A stretch of DNA of 64,000 bases from Streptomyces pacificus (GTDB taxonomy: Bacteria; Actinomycetota; Actinomycetes; Streptomycetales; Streptomycetaceae), in the NCBI RefSeq assembly GCF_011766325.1, contig NZ_BLLG01000026.1, positions 1 through 64,000 on the forward strand. The letters run 5' to 3'. Position numbers and translations under genes: made by a program. The notes beneath the pieces are model-generated. The model saw only the letters and a program-made list of their open reading frames with translations. It searched no databases and was not told the DNA's origin. Shown piece by piece: positions 16,562 to 25,291 of the stretch. Within the stretch, counting starts at the first letter, position 1, and each line of letters starts with the position of its first letter.

Positions 16562-17578
16562 ATGGAAGCCACGGCGCTCTTCGTCGGCGTGATCATCGCG
16601 CTCTTGGCCGTCATCACCGTCCTCCGGGCGGTCCGCGTCGTGCCCCAGGCGCGTGCCCGCAACGTCGAACGGCTCGGCCGGTACCACCGCACGCTGCAAC
16701 CGGGGCTCAATGTGGTGATCCCGTACGTCGACCGGGTCTATCCCGTGATCGACCTCCGTGAACAGGTCGTCTCCTTCCGCCCGCAGCCCGTGATCACCGA
16801 GGACAACCTGGTGGTGGAGATCGACACCGTGGTGTACTTCCAGGTCACCGACCCGCGTGCCGCCGCCTACGAGATCGCGAACTATCTGCAGGCCGTCGAG
16901 CAGCTCACCGTCACCACACTGCGCAACGTCGTGGGCTCGATGGACCTGGAGCAGACCCTCACCTCGCGCGACATCATCAACAACCAGCTGCGCGGCGTGC
17001 TGGACGAGGCAACCGGAAAATGGGGGCTGAGGGTCAACCGTGTGGAGATCAAGGCCATCGACCCTCCGCAGTCCATCAAGGACGCGATGGAGAAGCAGAT
17101 GCGGGCCGAGCGGGACAAGCGGGCCGCGATTCTCGGGGCCGAGGGGCAGCGGCAGGCCCAGATCCTCACCGCCGAGGGGGAGAAGCAGTCCGCCGTTCTC
17201 CGGGCGGAGGGCAACCGGACGGCGGACATCCTCAAGGCCGAGGGGCAGTCCCGGGCCATCGACGAGGTGTTCCAGGCGGTGCACCGCAACGACCCGGACC
17301 CCAAACTGCTCGCCTACCAGTACCTCCAGGTGCTGCCGCAGCTGGCACAGGGATCGGGCAACACGTTCTGGGTCATCCCCGGTGAGGTCACCTCCGCGCT
17401 CCAGGGCGTGTCCCGCGCGTTCAGTGAGGCGCTGCCCCAGTCGCCGGCGACCCGGGAGGAGATCTCCGGCGGCGAGGCCGACCGGAAGGCCGCGAACGAC
17501 GCGGCACGGGCCGCGGAAGCCGCGGCCGAGGCCGTCGCCGACGCGGTCCAGGTGGACCGCGGCCCCACCGCGCCCTGA
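16562..17578 (+). CDS. SPFH/stomatin-like membrane scaffold protein
   Basis: A 338-residue flotillin/stomatin-type protein. It has one N-terminal membrane helix (LFVGVIIALLAVITVL), the SPFH domain at about 25-190 (ERLGRYHRTLQPGLNVVIPY; VVYFQVTDPRAAAYEI), a coiled region rich in AEG repeats at about 190-225 (GQRQAQILTAEGEKQ), and an Ala-rich C-terminal tail. Such proteins form large oligomers organising membrane lipids and proteases. It is the distal gene of a two-gene unit with NfeD. It converges with the GAP gene 32 bp downstream. Confidence 0.92.
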   Translation: MEATALFVGVIIALLAVITVLRAVRVVPQARARNVERLGRYHRTLQPGLNVVIPYVDRVYPVIDLREQVVSFRPQPVITEDNLVVEIDTVVYFQVTDPRAAAYEIANYLQAVEQLTVTTLRNVVGSMDLEQTLTSRDIINNQLRGVLDEATGKWGLRVNRVEIKAIDPPQSIKDAMEKQMRAERDKRAAILGAEGQRQAQILTAEGEKQSAVLRAEGNRTADILKAEGQSRAIDEVFQAVHRNDPDPKLLAYQYLQVLPQLAQGSGNTFWVIPGEVTSALQGVSRAFSEALPQSPATREEISGGEADRKAANDAARAAEAAAEAVADAVQVDRGPTAP

Positions 17579-17610
17579 CCTTCTGAACCGGTGCCGCGGC
17601 CGATCGGCGC

Positions 17611-18258
17611 TCAGAGTCTGACGACCCCTTCGAAGACGACGAGAACGCCCACCGCGGCGATCACCACCGCCATCACTCCAGCGGCATGGCCCTCCAGCCA
17701 CCGTCTGACCCTGGTCAGTGGTGCGAGCACCCGCTCACCCATGAGTACATGGAGGGCCACGGGCAGCGCCACCGTGCTGGCGGCGCATGCGGTGAACACG
17801 GCGAGGGCCGTCACCCCGCTCGTGGTGGCGTGTGCGCCGGACCCGATCGCGAGACCGGCGGCGGCGGAGAGCAGCAGGATCTTCGGGTTGGCGACCGACA
17901 GCAGCACTCCCAGCCGGAACGCACGAGCGGGGTGCGCGCCGGTCAGCAGCCGCATCCAGCCCGGGGCCGGTCTCCCCCGCCGGGTCAGCCACTGGCGGAG
18001 CCCGAAGGCGACGAGGAGCGTGCCCAGACCCACTCGGGCCCAGGCGACCCAGGGCGGACCCTCCTGGGGACGGTGGACGACGGAAGCCAGCGCGGCACAG
18101 GCGCTCGCGGGGGCGACGATGCCGATGACCCAGCCGGCCAGAAAGGCGCTGCTGGTCGCCCGCGGCCGCGGGGTGAACTGCATGAAGAGTGCGGGGATGA
18201 GGGTGAACGGTGAAACGGCGATCACCACAGCGAAGAACACGATCTCACCGAATGACAC
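17611..18258 (-). CDS. GAP-family (Sap/SfLAP-like) polytopic membrane protein
   Basis: A 215-residue protein with about six hydrophobic segments (SFGEIVFFAVVIAVSPFTLI; AFRLGVLLSVANPKILLLSA; GVTALAVFTACAASTVALPV). The SPF...NPKIL pattern is shared by GAP/sulfolipid-1-addressing proteins and the LysE superfamily. In mycobacteria relatives help move glycolipids; here the substrate is unknown. I prefer GTG at 18258, with GAGGGCGG about 7 nt upstream, over an upstream ATG at 18291. Convergent with the stomatin gene. Confidence 0.78.
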   Translation of the reverse strand: MSFGEIVFFAVVIAVSPFTLIPALFMQFTPRPRATSSAFLAGWVIGIVAPASACAALASVVHRPQEGPPWVAWARVGLGTLLVAFGLRQWLTRRGRPAPGWMRLLTGAHPARAFRLGVLLSVANPKILLLSAAAGLAIGSGAHATTSGVTALAVFTACAASTVALPVALHVLMGERVLAPLTRVRRWLEGHAAGVMAVVIAAVGVLVVFEGVVRL

Positions 18259-18848
18259 CGGTACCGCCCTCTGCCGCCCTCGGTCCTGCACGCGCCTACC
18301 CGCGGTCGCTCATGCGTACGGGCCTCCTACGCGACCGCCCGCGCCGCACCGGAAGTCCACGGGCACGGCGACTCTGCCGAGGATGTCACACGGTCCGGCG
18401 CACCGGGAGGCGGCGGCCGCCGGAGCGCGGTTCGGCGTGCCCCTGCTCCAAAGAGTACGGCCTCCGGCGCCGCCCCGGTTCCCGGAAGCACCCGGTGTCC
18501 TTCGCCGCCGCGTCGCCGGACGCACCCGGTGTGCGCTGCCGTGAGGTTCTCGGCGCCGGGTGGCGTTCGGTGCCGTCCGGGTCCTGCGAAACGCCGGCCC
18601 CGATGCCGGCCGCCGGCTGCGGTACCGGCGGTCGGCAGACAGCAGTCGGCATCGGCGGCACTCCGCCCGGCAGGCGCGAACGCGGCCACCCGGCGGCGCA
18701 GAACGCGGCCCGTGCACCGTGTGAGCCGGTCAGGGGACGTCCTGGCGGGTCCGGCCGCGGCTGGGCCGAGCGGTGATCGATCCGGGCCAGAATGCCGGAC
18801 GGCCCGCTGACGCGGCGGGAGCTGCTGCGAATCGGAAGGACGGGCGGC
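18259..18848. other. Gene-free divergent region
   Basis: About 590 bp between the GAP gene and the P450. Open frames are Arg/Pro-rich and unconvincing. A GGAAGG ribosome site for the P450 lies at about 18834. No operator or repeat was recognised. Confidence 0.45.
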
Positions 18849-20069
18849 ATGGGCGGCATGAACGGCGAGAGCCTGATGCGACGGATCCTCGACCCCGACA
18901 GCCGGGCCGACCCCTATCCGCTGTACGCCGAGCTGCGCAGGACACCGGTGTGCAGGCAGGAGGACGGCAGCTACGCCGTCAGCACCTACCACGAGGTCCT
19001 GGCCCTGCTCCACGACCCCCGCCTCACCTCCGTCAACGCCGAGCAGGAAGCGGCCGACGGCGGCAGGCTCCCGCCCAGCATCCTCGGCATGGACCCGCCC
19101 GAGCACGACCGCGTGCGGTCCCTGCTGATGCGGCAGTTCGGGCCCCCGCACACCCCGAACCTGATCAACGACATGCGCGGCGACCTCGAAGCCACGGTCG
19201 ACGGGCTGATCGACGCCTTTCCCGAGGAGGGCAAGGCCGATCTGGTGGACGCCTTCGCCTACCCCTTCCCCGTGACCGTCATCTGCCGGCTGCTCGGCGT
19301 CCCGCCCGAGGACGAGCCACGCTTCCGGGGCTGGGCCGACAAGCTGGTCGCCTCCATCGACCCCCGGCCCGGCGAGGACCCCGCCGTCAGGCTGCGGCAG
19401 GGTGCCGAGACCAGGCAGGAACTCGCCCTCTACCTCAACGACCTCGTGGAGAAGGGCGCCGGCCGCTCCGGGGACGGAATGCTCTTCCGGCTCGCCGGGG
19501 ACCGCGACGCCGAAGGCGGACCGCTGAGCCGTCTGGAGCTGCTCGTCGCCTCGGTTCTCCTGCTGATCGCGGGCCACGAGACCACGGTGAACCTCATCAC
19601 CAACGGCGCGCTCACCCTGCTGCGGCGCCCGGAGCAGTGGGAACGGCTGCGCCGGGAGCCGGAGATCGCGCCGCGGCTCGTCGAGGAACTGCTCCGGTTC
19701 GAGCCGCCGGTCCAGATGATCCCCAGGCGGGGCGCGCTGGCGGACATCGAGGTCGGCGACGTCACCATCCCGGCGGGATCGACGGTCGCGCTGGTCCTGG
19801 CATCGGGAAACCGGGACCCGAAGCGCTTCACCGACCCGGAGGCCTTCGATCCGGACCGCCCGGACATCGAACACCTCGGCTTCGGCAGCGGTATCCACAT
19901 CTGCTTCGGCGCGCCCCTGGCCCGTCTGGAGGCCCAGGTCGCCCTCACCCGCCTGGTTCGCCGGCTGGACGGCGCGCGGCTGCTCCAGGACCCTCCGCCC
20001 TATCGCAGCAGCGCGGTGCTGCGCGGGCCGCGGCACCTGGCAGTCGGTTTCGACCGGGTCCTGGGCTGA
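18849..20069 (+). CDS. Cytochrome P450 monooxygenase
   Basis: A 406-residue soluble bacterial class I P450. The I-helix oxygen-activation motif is LLIAGHETTVNLI. The K-helix ExxR is in EELLRFEPP. The heme-ligand loop FGSGIHICFGAPLAR supplies the axial Cys. Length is normal and no redox partner is fused or adjacent. I placed the start at ATG 18849 because GGAAGG lies about 9 nt upstream; ATG 18858 is an alternative. It converges on the Pls-like gene. P450s often tailor peptide or polyketide products, so a shared pathway with that carrier-domain protein is possible but unproven. Confidence 0.92.
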   Translation: MGGMNGESLMRRILDPDSRADPYPLYAELRRTPVCRQEDGSYAVSTYHEVLALLHDPRLTSVNAEQEAADGGRLPPSILGMDPPEHDRVRSLLMRQFGPPHTPNLINDMRGDLEATVDGLIDAFPEEGKADLVDAFAYPFPVTVICRLLGVPPEDEPRFRGWADKLVASIDPRPGEDPAVRLRQGAETRQELALYLNDLVEKGAGRSGDGMLFRLAGDRDAEGGPLSRLELLVASVLLLIAGHETTVNLITNGALTLLRRPEQWERLRREPEIAPRLVEELLRFEPPVQMIPRRGALADIEVGDVTIPAGSTVALVLASGNRDPKRFTDPEAFDPDRPDIEHLGFGSGIHICFGAPLARLEAQVALTRLVRRLDGARLLQDPPPYRSSAVLRGPRHLAVGFDRVLG

Positions 20070-20278
20070 GACCGCGCTGCCGGCCCTGCCGCCCGGGGGG
20101 CCGGATCCGCCGGCCCGGTGGCTTCGGGTGCCGGTTCGGCCGGCCCGGCCGCCCGGGAGCGGCCGGACGCCACCGGCCTGGTGAGCCGTCGGCCGCCGTC
20201 CCGTCTCCGCCGTCTCCGCCGCCGTCCCGTCTCCGCCGCACGTGAGCGAAGCGCCGCGGACGGCCTGCCGTCCACCGG

Positions 20279-23119
20279 TCAGCGGCAGACCGGCACCCGC
20301 CGTGGCGTGATGCCCTCCCTGGCCGGGTTGCCGCCCCAGTCCTCCCGGGCGGGCACCTCCTCGCCCTTCATCAGGAAGGAGTCGGCGGCGAGCCGGGCAC
20401 CGTCCCCGACCGTCGTCCCGTAGTGGACGAACGCGCCCACGCCCAGGGTCACGTGCGCGCCGAGTACGGCCCGGTCGGACTTGAAGGCGCCGTCCTCCTG
20501 GGAGTGGCACTGGATGACGGTGCCGGCGTTGAGCGTGCATTCGTCGCCGATGGCGACGAGGGACCGCTCGATCAGCGTGCAGCCGTCGTCGAAGACCTGC
20601 CGGCCGATCCGGACCCCCAGCAGCCGCCAGACGAGGTTCTTGAACGGGGTGCCGTTGAAGAGCTGCATATAGCGGTGGGTCGTGAGCTTCCAGAAGCGTT
20701 CGTGCCGCCAGAAGGACAGGTCGTAGATCGAGCAGTACAGCGGCCTCAGCGGACGGACCCGGATGACGATCCGCTCGACCAGGGCGAAGTAGACGACGGT
20801 GAACACCAGAGTGACCAGGCTGAACAGCACGACCGACGCCACTCCGTGGGCGTGGTAGAGATCGACCGCGGTCATCGCGATCAGCGCGACGACGTAGAAG
20901 TGGAACCAGCGCACCAGCAGGTGCAGCATCGCCGTCATGGCGTTGTGGCGGTTCTTCGCGCGCAGACGGCGGTGCCGTTCGTCGCCGGTGGCGAGGTGGT
21001 CGAAGCGCTGGTCGCGCCGGACCGTGCGCGGTATCTCGAAGCTGGGCGAGCCCAGCAGCCCCACCCCTTCGCGGACCGGGCCGTCGACGGGCACCATGAC
21101 CTTGGTCGCCAGGAGGCAGTTGTCCCCGACACGGCTGCGCGCGGGGTAGACGATGTTGTTGCCGAGGAAGCTGCTCGCCCCGATCGAGGCCGGTGAGAAG
21201 CGGAACGTGGTGCTGGAGAAGTCGGCGTTGATGACCGACAGGCCGTCGGCGACCATGGTCCCGCTGCCGACCCGGCTCAGGTAGGGGGTGTCGTGCTTGA
21301 CCAGGGAGCCGAAGTTCGACCCCGTCTGCTGGACCCGGCACAGGTCGTAGCCGAGGCAGCGGAGGTAGTGGACGATGGCGGAGCTGTCGCCGAAGAGCAG
21401 GACGAAGAACCTGATGTTGGTCATTCGGGTGAGGGCTCGCTGGAAACCGTGGTGGACCCCGAACAGGGGGTAGACCCTGCCCGGCTTGATCGCCAGGCGC
21501 AGCAGCCGGGGCACCGCGTTCACGGTGACCAGGCCCAGCAGCAGACCGCCGAAGAAGGTGACGAGCGAGGCGATGAGCACATTGAGGTAGAACCCGGGAC
21601 TGGTCAGCGCCAGCTCGGGGTGCAGCAGTGCGTCGAGCTGCGGCAGTACGGCGAACAGCAGGCCGAGACCGCCCAGCGCGATCGGCAGGTACACGCCCAG
21701 CAGCAGCAGGAGCTGGGCCGCCGTGTAGAGGACCTTGCGCAGGCCGCCGCACGTCGCGGGCTCGACGGCGCGGAAGTCCGTGGTGGTCGGCTGGGCCGGT
21801 GAGCCGTGCCAGGACTCCCCCGCGGGGACGGCCTGTCCGGTGTGCAGCGAGGAGGCGTGGCCGAGCTGGGCGCCGTCGTCCATCGAGGTCCCGATGTCGA
21901 GGACCGTCTGCTCGCTGACGGTCACCTCGCGGCCGAGCGTCACGGGACCGGTCTCGATCGCGCCGTCGCTCGCGCGGTAGCAGGCGAACAGCGCGTCCTT
22001 GCGGATGACGGTGCCCTCGCCGATCGTGAGGAGGTCCGTGCACACCGGCACGCTCCGGGCGAAGACCGAGACGTTACGGCCGATCTTCGCGCCCAGCGCT
22101 CGCAGATACAGCACATACAGCGGTGTGCCCACGAACAGGCGCACCGGGCTGAGGCGGATCAGGCTCTTCACGCACCAGAAGCGGAGATAGCCGAGGCTCC
22201 ACACGGCAAGCCGCCGGGGACGGAAGCGCCCGACCAGCAGCCACTTGGCGACGACGGGGATCGCGGAGAGGGCCGTGAAGGCCGCGGCCGCGAACACTGC
22301 CGAGCGCAGATAGACGCCGAGGGGCCCCGAGTCGCTCCTGATCCACTCGTACCCACGGGTCAGAACGACGGCCACCACGAGGGACAGGCCGAGGAAGAAC
22401 AGGAACTGCAGGGTGCCGCACAGCACGTACTGGGGGGTGCGCGCCGCGGCGGGTGCCTCCGGGTCCCCCTCTGCCTCCTCTGTCGCCTCTGACGTCGTGG
22501 GGGCGGTCGCGGCCCGCGGTCCGGCCAGGGGAGGACCGAGTGCCGCGGCCAGGCCGCGAATGGTCGGATTGCGGTAGACGTCCTTCATCGATGCGGTGGG
22601 GAGGTCGTCGCGTTTGCGGACGCGGGCGCAGAACTGGGCCATGATCATGGAGTCGGCGCCGAGGTCGGTGAAGAAGTGGCTGTCGGGGGGTATCCGCTCG
22701 GTGTGCAGGACGTCTGCGAGCACGTCGGCGAGGAGCGTCTCCGTGCCGCCCCCGGTGGCCGTGTCCGCCCGCGGCGGGCTGTCGGCAGGCGGCCCCGCCG
22801 CCGTTGCCGCTGCCCGCGGTGCCGCGGGAGCCAGCGAGGCGGCCAGACTCCGCAGGGTGGGGTGCTGGTAGACGTCCTTCATCGATGCGGTGGGGAGGTC
22901 GTCACGTTTGCGGACGCGGGCGCAGAACTGGGCCATGATCATGGAGTCGGCGCCGAGGTCGGTGAAGAAGTGGCTGTCGGGGGGTATCCGCTCGGTGTGC
23001 AGGACGTCTGCGAGCACGTCGGCGAGGAGCGTCTCCGTGCCGCCCCCGGTGGCCGTGTCCGCCCGAACCGCCGAGCCGCCGTCCGCGGTGCTGGAACCCT
23101 GGAAGCTGTTGCAGGTCAC
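20279..23119 (-). CDS. Stand-alone Pls/PosA-type C-terminal protein with two carrier domains
   Basis: A 946-residue membrane protein resembling the C-terminal part of poly-lysine-synthetase-like NRPSs but lacking an adenylation domain. Two phosphopantetheine carrier domains come first, with attachment serines in the two LGADSMIMAQF motifs (Ser59 and Ser157). About six membrane helices then alternate with three left-handed beta-helix, condensation-like soluble segments (about 330-430, 620-710, 860-935; for example LTIGEGTVIRKDALF, IGASSFLGNN, VAIGDECTLNAGTVIQCHS). In Pls these domains join amino-acid monomers at the membrane. Here an adenylating partner must act in trans. Its GTG overlaps the stop of a short upstream ORF. 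Confidence 0.8.
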   Translation of the reverse strand: MTCNSFQGSSTADGGSAVRADTATGGGTETLLADVLADVLHTERIPPDSHFFTDLGADSMIMAQFCARVRKRDDLPTASMKDVYQHPTLRSLAASLAPAAPRAAATAAGPPADSPPRADTATGGGTETLLADVLADVLHTERIPPDSHFFTDLGADSMIMAQFCARVRKRDDLPTASMKDVYRNPTIRGLAAALGPPLAGPRAATAPTTSEATEEAEGDPEAPAAARTPQYVLCGTLQFLFFLGLSLVVAVVLTRGYEWIRSDSGPLGVYLRSAVFAAAAFTALSAIPVVAKWLLVGRFRPRRLAVWSLGYLRFWCVKSLIRLSPVRLFVGTPLYVLYLRALGAKIGRNVSVFARSVPVCTDLLTIGEGTVIRKDALFACYRASDGAIETGPVTLGREVTVSEQTVLDIGTSMDDGAQLGHASSLHTGQAVPAGESWHGSPAQPTTTDFRAVEPATCGGLRKVLYTAAQLLLLLGVYLPIALGGLGLLFAVLPQLDALLHPELALTSPGFYLNVLIASLVTFFGGLLLGLVTVNAVPRLLRLAIKPGRVYPLFGVHHGFQRALTRMTNIRFFVLLFGDSSAIVHYLRCLGYDLCRVQQTGSNFGSLVKHDTPYLSRVGSGTMVADGLSVINADFSSTTFRFSPASIGASSFLGNNIVYPARSRVGDNCLLATKVMVPVDGPVREGVGLLGSPSFEIPRTVRRDQRFDHLATGDERHRRLRAKNRHNAMTAMLHLLVRWFHFYVVALIAMTAVDLYHAHGVASVVLFSLVTLVFTVVYFALVERIVIRVRPLRPLYCSIYDLSFWRHERFWKLTTHRYMQLFNGTPFKNLVWRLLGVRIGRQVFDDGCTLIERSLVAIGDECTLNAGTVIQCHSQEDGAFKSDRAVLGAHVTLGVGAFVHYGTTVGDGARLAADSFLMKGEEVPAREDWGGNPAREGITPRRVPVCR
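22573..22771 (-). repeat. DNA-level duplication, copy encoding carrier domain 2
   Basis: This 199-bp segment is identical, apart from one base that I can see, to 22867-23065. The offset is exactly 294 bp (98 codons). It encodes carrier domain 2 of the Pls-like protein. Confidence 0.9.
22867..23065 (-). repeat. DNA-level duplication, copy encoding carrier domain 1
   Basis: Partner of 22573-22771. Near-perfect identity including synonymous positions points to a recent duplication or ongoing gene conversion. The intervening 95 bp differ. Confidence 0.9.
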
Positions 23120-23265
23120 GACGGTCCCTCCCGCAGGCGGCGGCCGTCGTGGGCCATCAGCACCGCCACGTCGCCTCCGCCCCGGCCTCGAACGTGAACG
23201 AAGGCCCGCGACCCGATGGTCCCAAGGTCGTCGATGGCTTTGCGGCCGTATATCCGTGGATGCAT
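23116..23265 (-). CDS. Short ORF coupled to the Pls-like gene
   Basis: A 49-residue frame starting at ATG 23265 (MHPRIYGRKAIDDLG...) with a GGTGA-type site. Its TGA overlaps the GTG of the Pls-like gene (GTGA at 23116-23119), the usual sign of translational coupling. The peptide is basic, glycine-rich in the middle (GRGGGDVAVLMA) and matches nothing I know. It may be a genuine small protein or mainly a translation leader. A longer version from 23358 is possible. Confidence 0.5.
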   Translation of the reverse strand: MHPRIYGRKAIDDLGTIGSRAFVHVRGRGGGDVAVLMAHDGRRLREGPS

Positions 23266-23427
23266 GAGTCGTTCACCTGCGGTCGTGCGGCCCTCTCCTG
23301 GAGTGTTCAGGAGGCGCGCCCAGGGGGTCACGCCCGAGGCGGCGGGGGAGGGTCCCACGGTTCTGGTCGCGGTTTCGGATTCAATCGCCCCTCATTCCAG
23401 TAGGCACGATCCGGCGATTTCTGTCCT

Positions 23428-23458
23428 GTTACCGGGGCTCGGGGCCTGCCCCGGTAAC
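23428..23458. promoter_or_regulatory. Perfect 11-bp dyad upstream of the Pls-like operon
   Basis: GTTACCGGGGC and GCCCCGGTAAC are separated by 9 nt. The dyad lies about 160 bp upstream of the short coupled ORF, so it could be an operator, a leader hairpin, or a terminator for transcription entering from the right. The sequence does not decide between these. Confidence 0.5.
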
Positions 23459-23593
23459 GGCGGCAGGGCCTGAGGGGCGGTCCGCAGGCCCTTTCCGGCT
23501 GCTACCGCGCCAGATGCCGATCCGTCGGGCGACGACACCTCCCCGGCAGATGCCGCGAAGCGGGCGGCGCGGGCCCCTCGGTTCCATGCTGCC

Positions 23594-23677
23594 TCATCCG
23601 CGTTCTGCTATCCGCGTTCTGCTATCCGCGGTTCGCTATCCGCGGTTCGCTATCCGCGGTTCGCTATCCGCGGTTCG
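23594..23677. repeat. 14-bp tandem repeat array
   Basis: About six head-to-tail copies: one or two of CTATCCGCGTTCTG followed by four perfect CTATCCGCGGTTCG. The array lies in the non-coding divergent region 23266-23912. Each perfect unit contains the palindrome CCGCGG. Downstream at 23740-23790 a CAGGTG word recurs several times. Confidence 0.85.
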
Positions 23678-23912
23678 CGAGCCCGCCGGGCTCCGAATCG
23701 CGGTGGGATGGCACCGGAACCTCCGCAGGGGCCGCAGGTGCCGTCGACGACAGGTGCTGTCGACAGGTGTCGTCGGCAGGTGCAGTCCGGGACCGCAGCA
23801 CGGGCGTGCACCTCGCAGGGACCGCGGATGGCAGCGCCCCGCCGGCCGGTGGGGTTGGTCCGGCGCCCTGCCGGGTGGTCGAACCGGTTCGTCTCCCCAA
23901 TGGTGGTGACTG

Positions 23913-25139
23913 ATGGGACACGTCTTCGGTCCGGCCGTGCCGTCCGCGACGATCGCGGACGGCACCCCCCGCCGCGCGCCGGCACACGGCCGGATGGTCG
24001 GTCTCGATCTGGCGCGGGGTCTGGCGGTCCTGGGTATGTTCGCGGCGCACGTCGGTCCCGATCCTTCGGTGGGCGGACCGCTGGGCTGGACCATGGAGGT
24101 GGCGCGCGGCAGGTCGTCCGCGCTGTTCGCGCTGCTCGCCGGTTTCACCCTGGTGCTCCTCATGGGCCGGCCCCGGCCGCACACCGGACGCCGCGGCCGC
24201 CAAGCGGCCTGCCGTGTCCTGATCCGCGCAGCCGTCCTGACGGCGCTGGGGTACGCACTGGTCCTGCTGGACACCGACGTCGACGTGATCCTGCCCTTCT
24301 ACGGTCTGCTGTTCGTGCTCGCACTCCCGTTCCACCGGATGAGCGCGAGGACGCTTGCGTTCGTCGCGCTCTCGACCGCCCTGGTCATGCCCCAGGTGCG
24401 CTATCTGCTGCGGGCAGCACTCGACGGCGGGGGGCTCGCCGGCACCGTGGCGACTGTCGATCCGCTGGCCCGCCTCACCGGCTCGGACGGATTCCTCGGG
24501 CTCATCGTGACCGGTGAGTACCCGGCCCTGACCTGGTTCTCCTTCATCGTGGCCGGAATGGCGGTGGCCAGGCTCGACCTCTCGCGCCGTGACACGGCCC
24601 CGAAGCTCGCGATCACCGGAGCTGCGCTTGCCGTGATCGGCTACGGGGGGTCCTGGCTGGCCCTGCACGCGGTCCCGGGTGCCCTGGCGGGGGTGAGCGC
24701 GGCCACGGGCGGAGGCCCCGCGGCATCGGCGTGGTGGTCCGACGCCGTCGGCGAGGAGTCCGCCACCGGGCAGCCGGCCTGGCTGCTGGTGGCCTCCCCG
24801 CACAGCCAGACCACCTGGTCCGTCCTCGGCAACACCGGCGTGGCGTTGACTGTCCTGGCCTGCTGCCTCGTCGCCGTGCGGCTCGCCGGCCCCCGTACCC
24901 GGCTGCTCGCACCCCTGGCCGCGGTCGGGTCGATCTCCCTGACGGCCTATGCGGCCCACATTCTCGCCATTCGGCTGCTGGACGCGGCCGGCGGCGGGGA
25001 GTGGCCCGCGCTGCCGGTCCTCCTCGGTTTCGTGGTCGCGGCCATGGCCGCGGCCGTCCTGTGGACCCGCCACTTCCGGCGCGGCCCGCTGGAGCACCTG
25101 CTGCACCGTGCCACCAGGCCGGCTCGTTCGCTCGTCTGA
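23913..25139 (+). CDS. DUF418/heparan-N-acetyltransferase-like polytopic membrane protein
   Basis: A 408-residue protein with 9-10 membrane helices. The start of the core is RMVGLDLARGLAVLGMFAAH, the R-x-LDLARG-x-A signature shared by the acyltransferase-like DUF1624/DUF418 families. A conserved His after the first helix and an Arg-rich cytosolic loop (GRPRPHTGRRGRQAACR) follow. The last segment (SISLTAYAAHILAIRLL) matches the C-terminal block of DUF418. Substrate unknown. ATG at 23913 is the first start of a continuous frame; the real start could be the later Met in HGRMVG. Confidence 0.78.
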   Translation: MGHVFGPAVPSATIADGTPRRAPAHGRMVGLDLARGLAVLGMFAAHVGPDPSVGGPLGWTMEVARGRSSALFALLAGFTLVLLMGRPRPHTGRRGRQAACRVLIRAAVLTALGYALVLLDTDVDVILPFYGLLFVLALPFHRMSARTLAFVALSTALVMPQVRYLLRAALDGGGLAGTVATVDPLARLTGSDGFLGLIVTGEYPALTWFSFIVAGMAVARLDLSRRDTAPKLAITGAALAVIGYGGSWLALHAVPGALAGVSAATGGGPAASAWWSDAVGEESATGQPAWLLVASPHSQTTWSVLGNTGVALTVLACCLVAVRLAGPRTRLLAPLAAVGSISLTAYAAHILAIRLLDAAGGGEWPALPVLLGFVVAAMAAAVLWTRHFRRGPLEHLLHRATRPARSLV

Positions 25140-25291
25140 CCGGGCCGGGAGCGGGAGGAGCGAGGGGAGCGAGGGGAGCGGGAGGACGGGACAGGCGGGG
25201 TGGGCGGGGCGCTTGGACCCGTTGGGTGAGGGGCCGGGGGCCGGTGCCCGGCGGGCCCTGTCCGCGAGCGCCGTACCCATAGGGTGACCCC

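Noticed and set aside
15995..17701. 568-codon reverse frame over the NfeD/stomatin genes
   Set aside because: Shadow of the forward NfeD and SPFH genes, which have clear family motifs and ribosome sites.
18327..22043. Very long reverse frame over the P450 and part of the Pls-like gene
   Set aside because: Arg/Pro-rich translation without domain resemblance; the forward P450 motifs and the other reverse frame (Pls-like) explain the DNA.
20279..23119. Complete epsilon-poly-lysine synthetase
   Set aside because: No adenylation domain is encoded in or next to this gene, so it is only the carrier plus membrane-condensation part.
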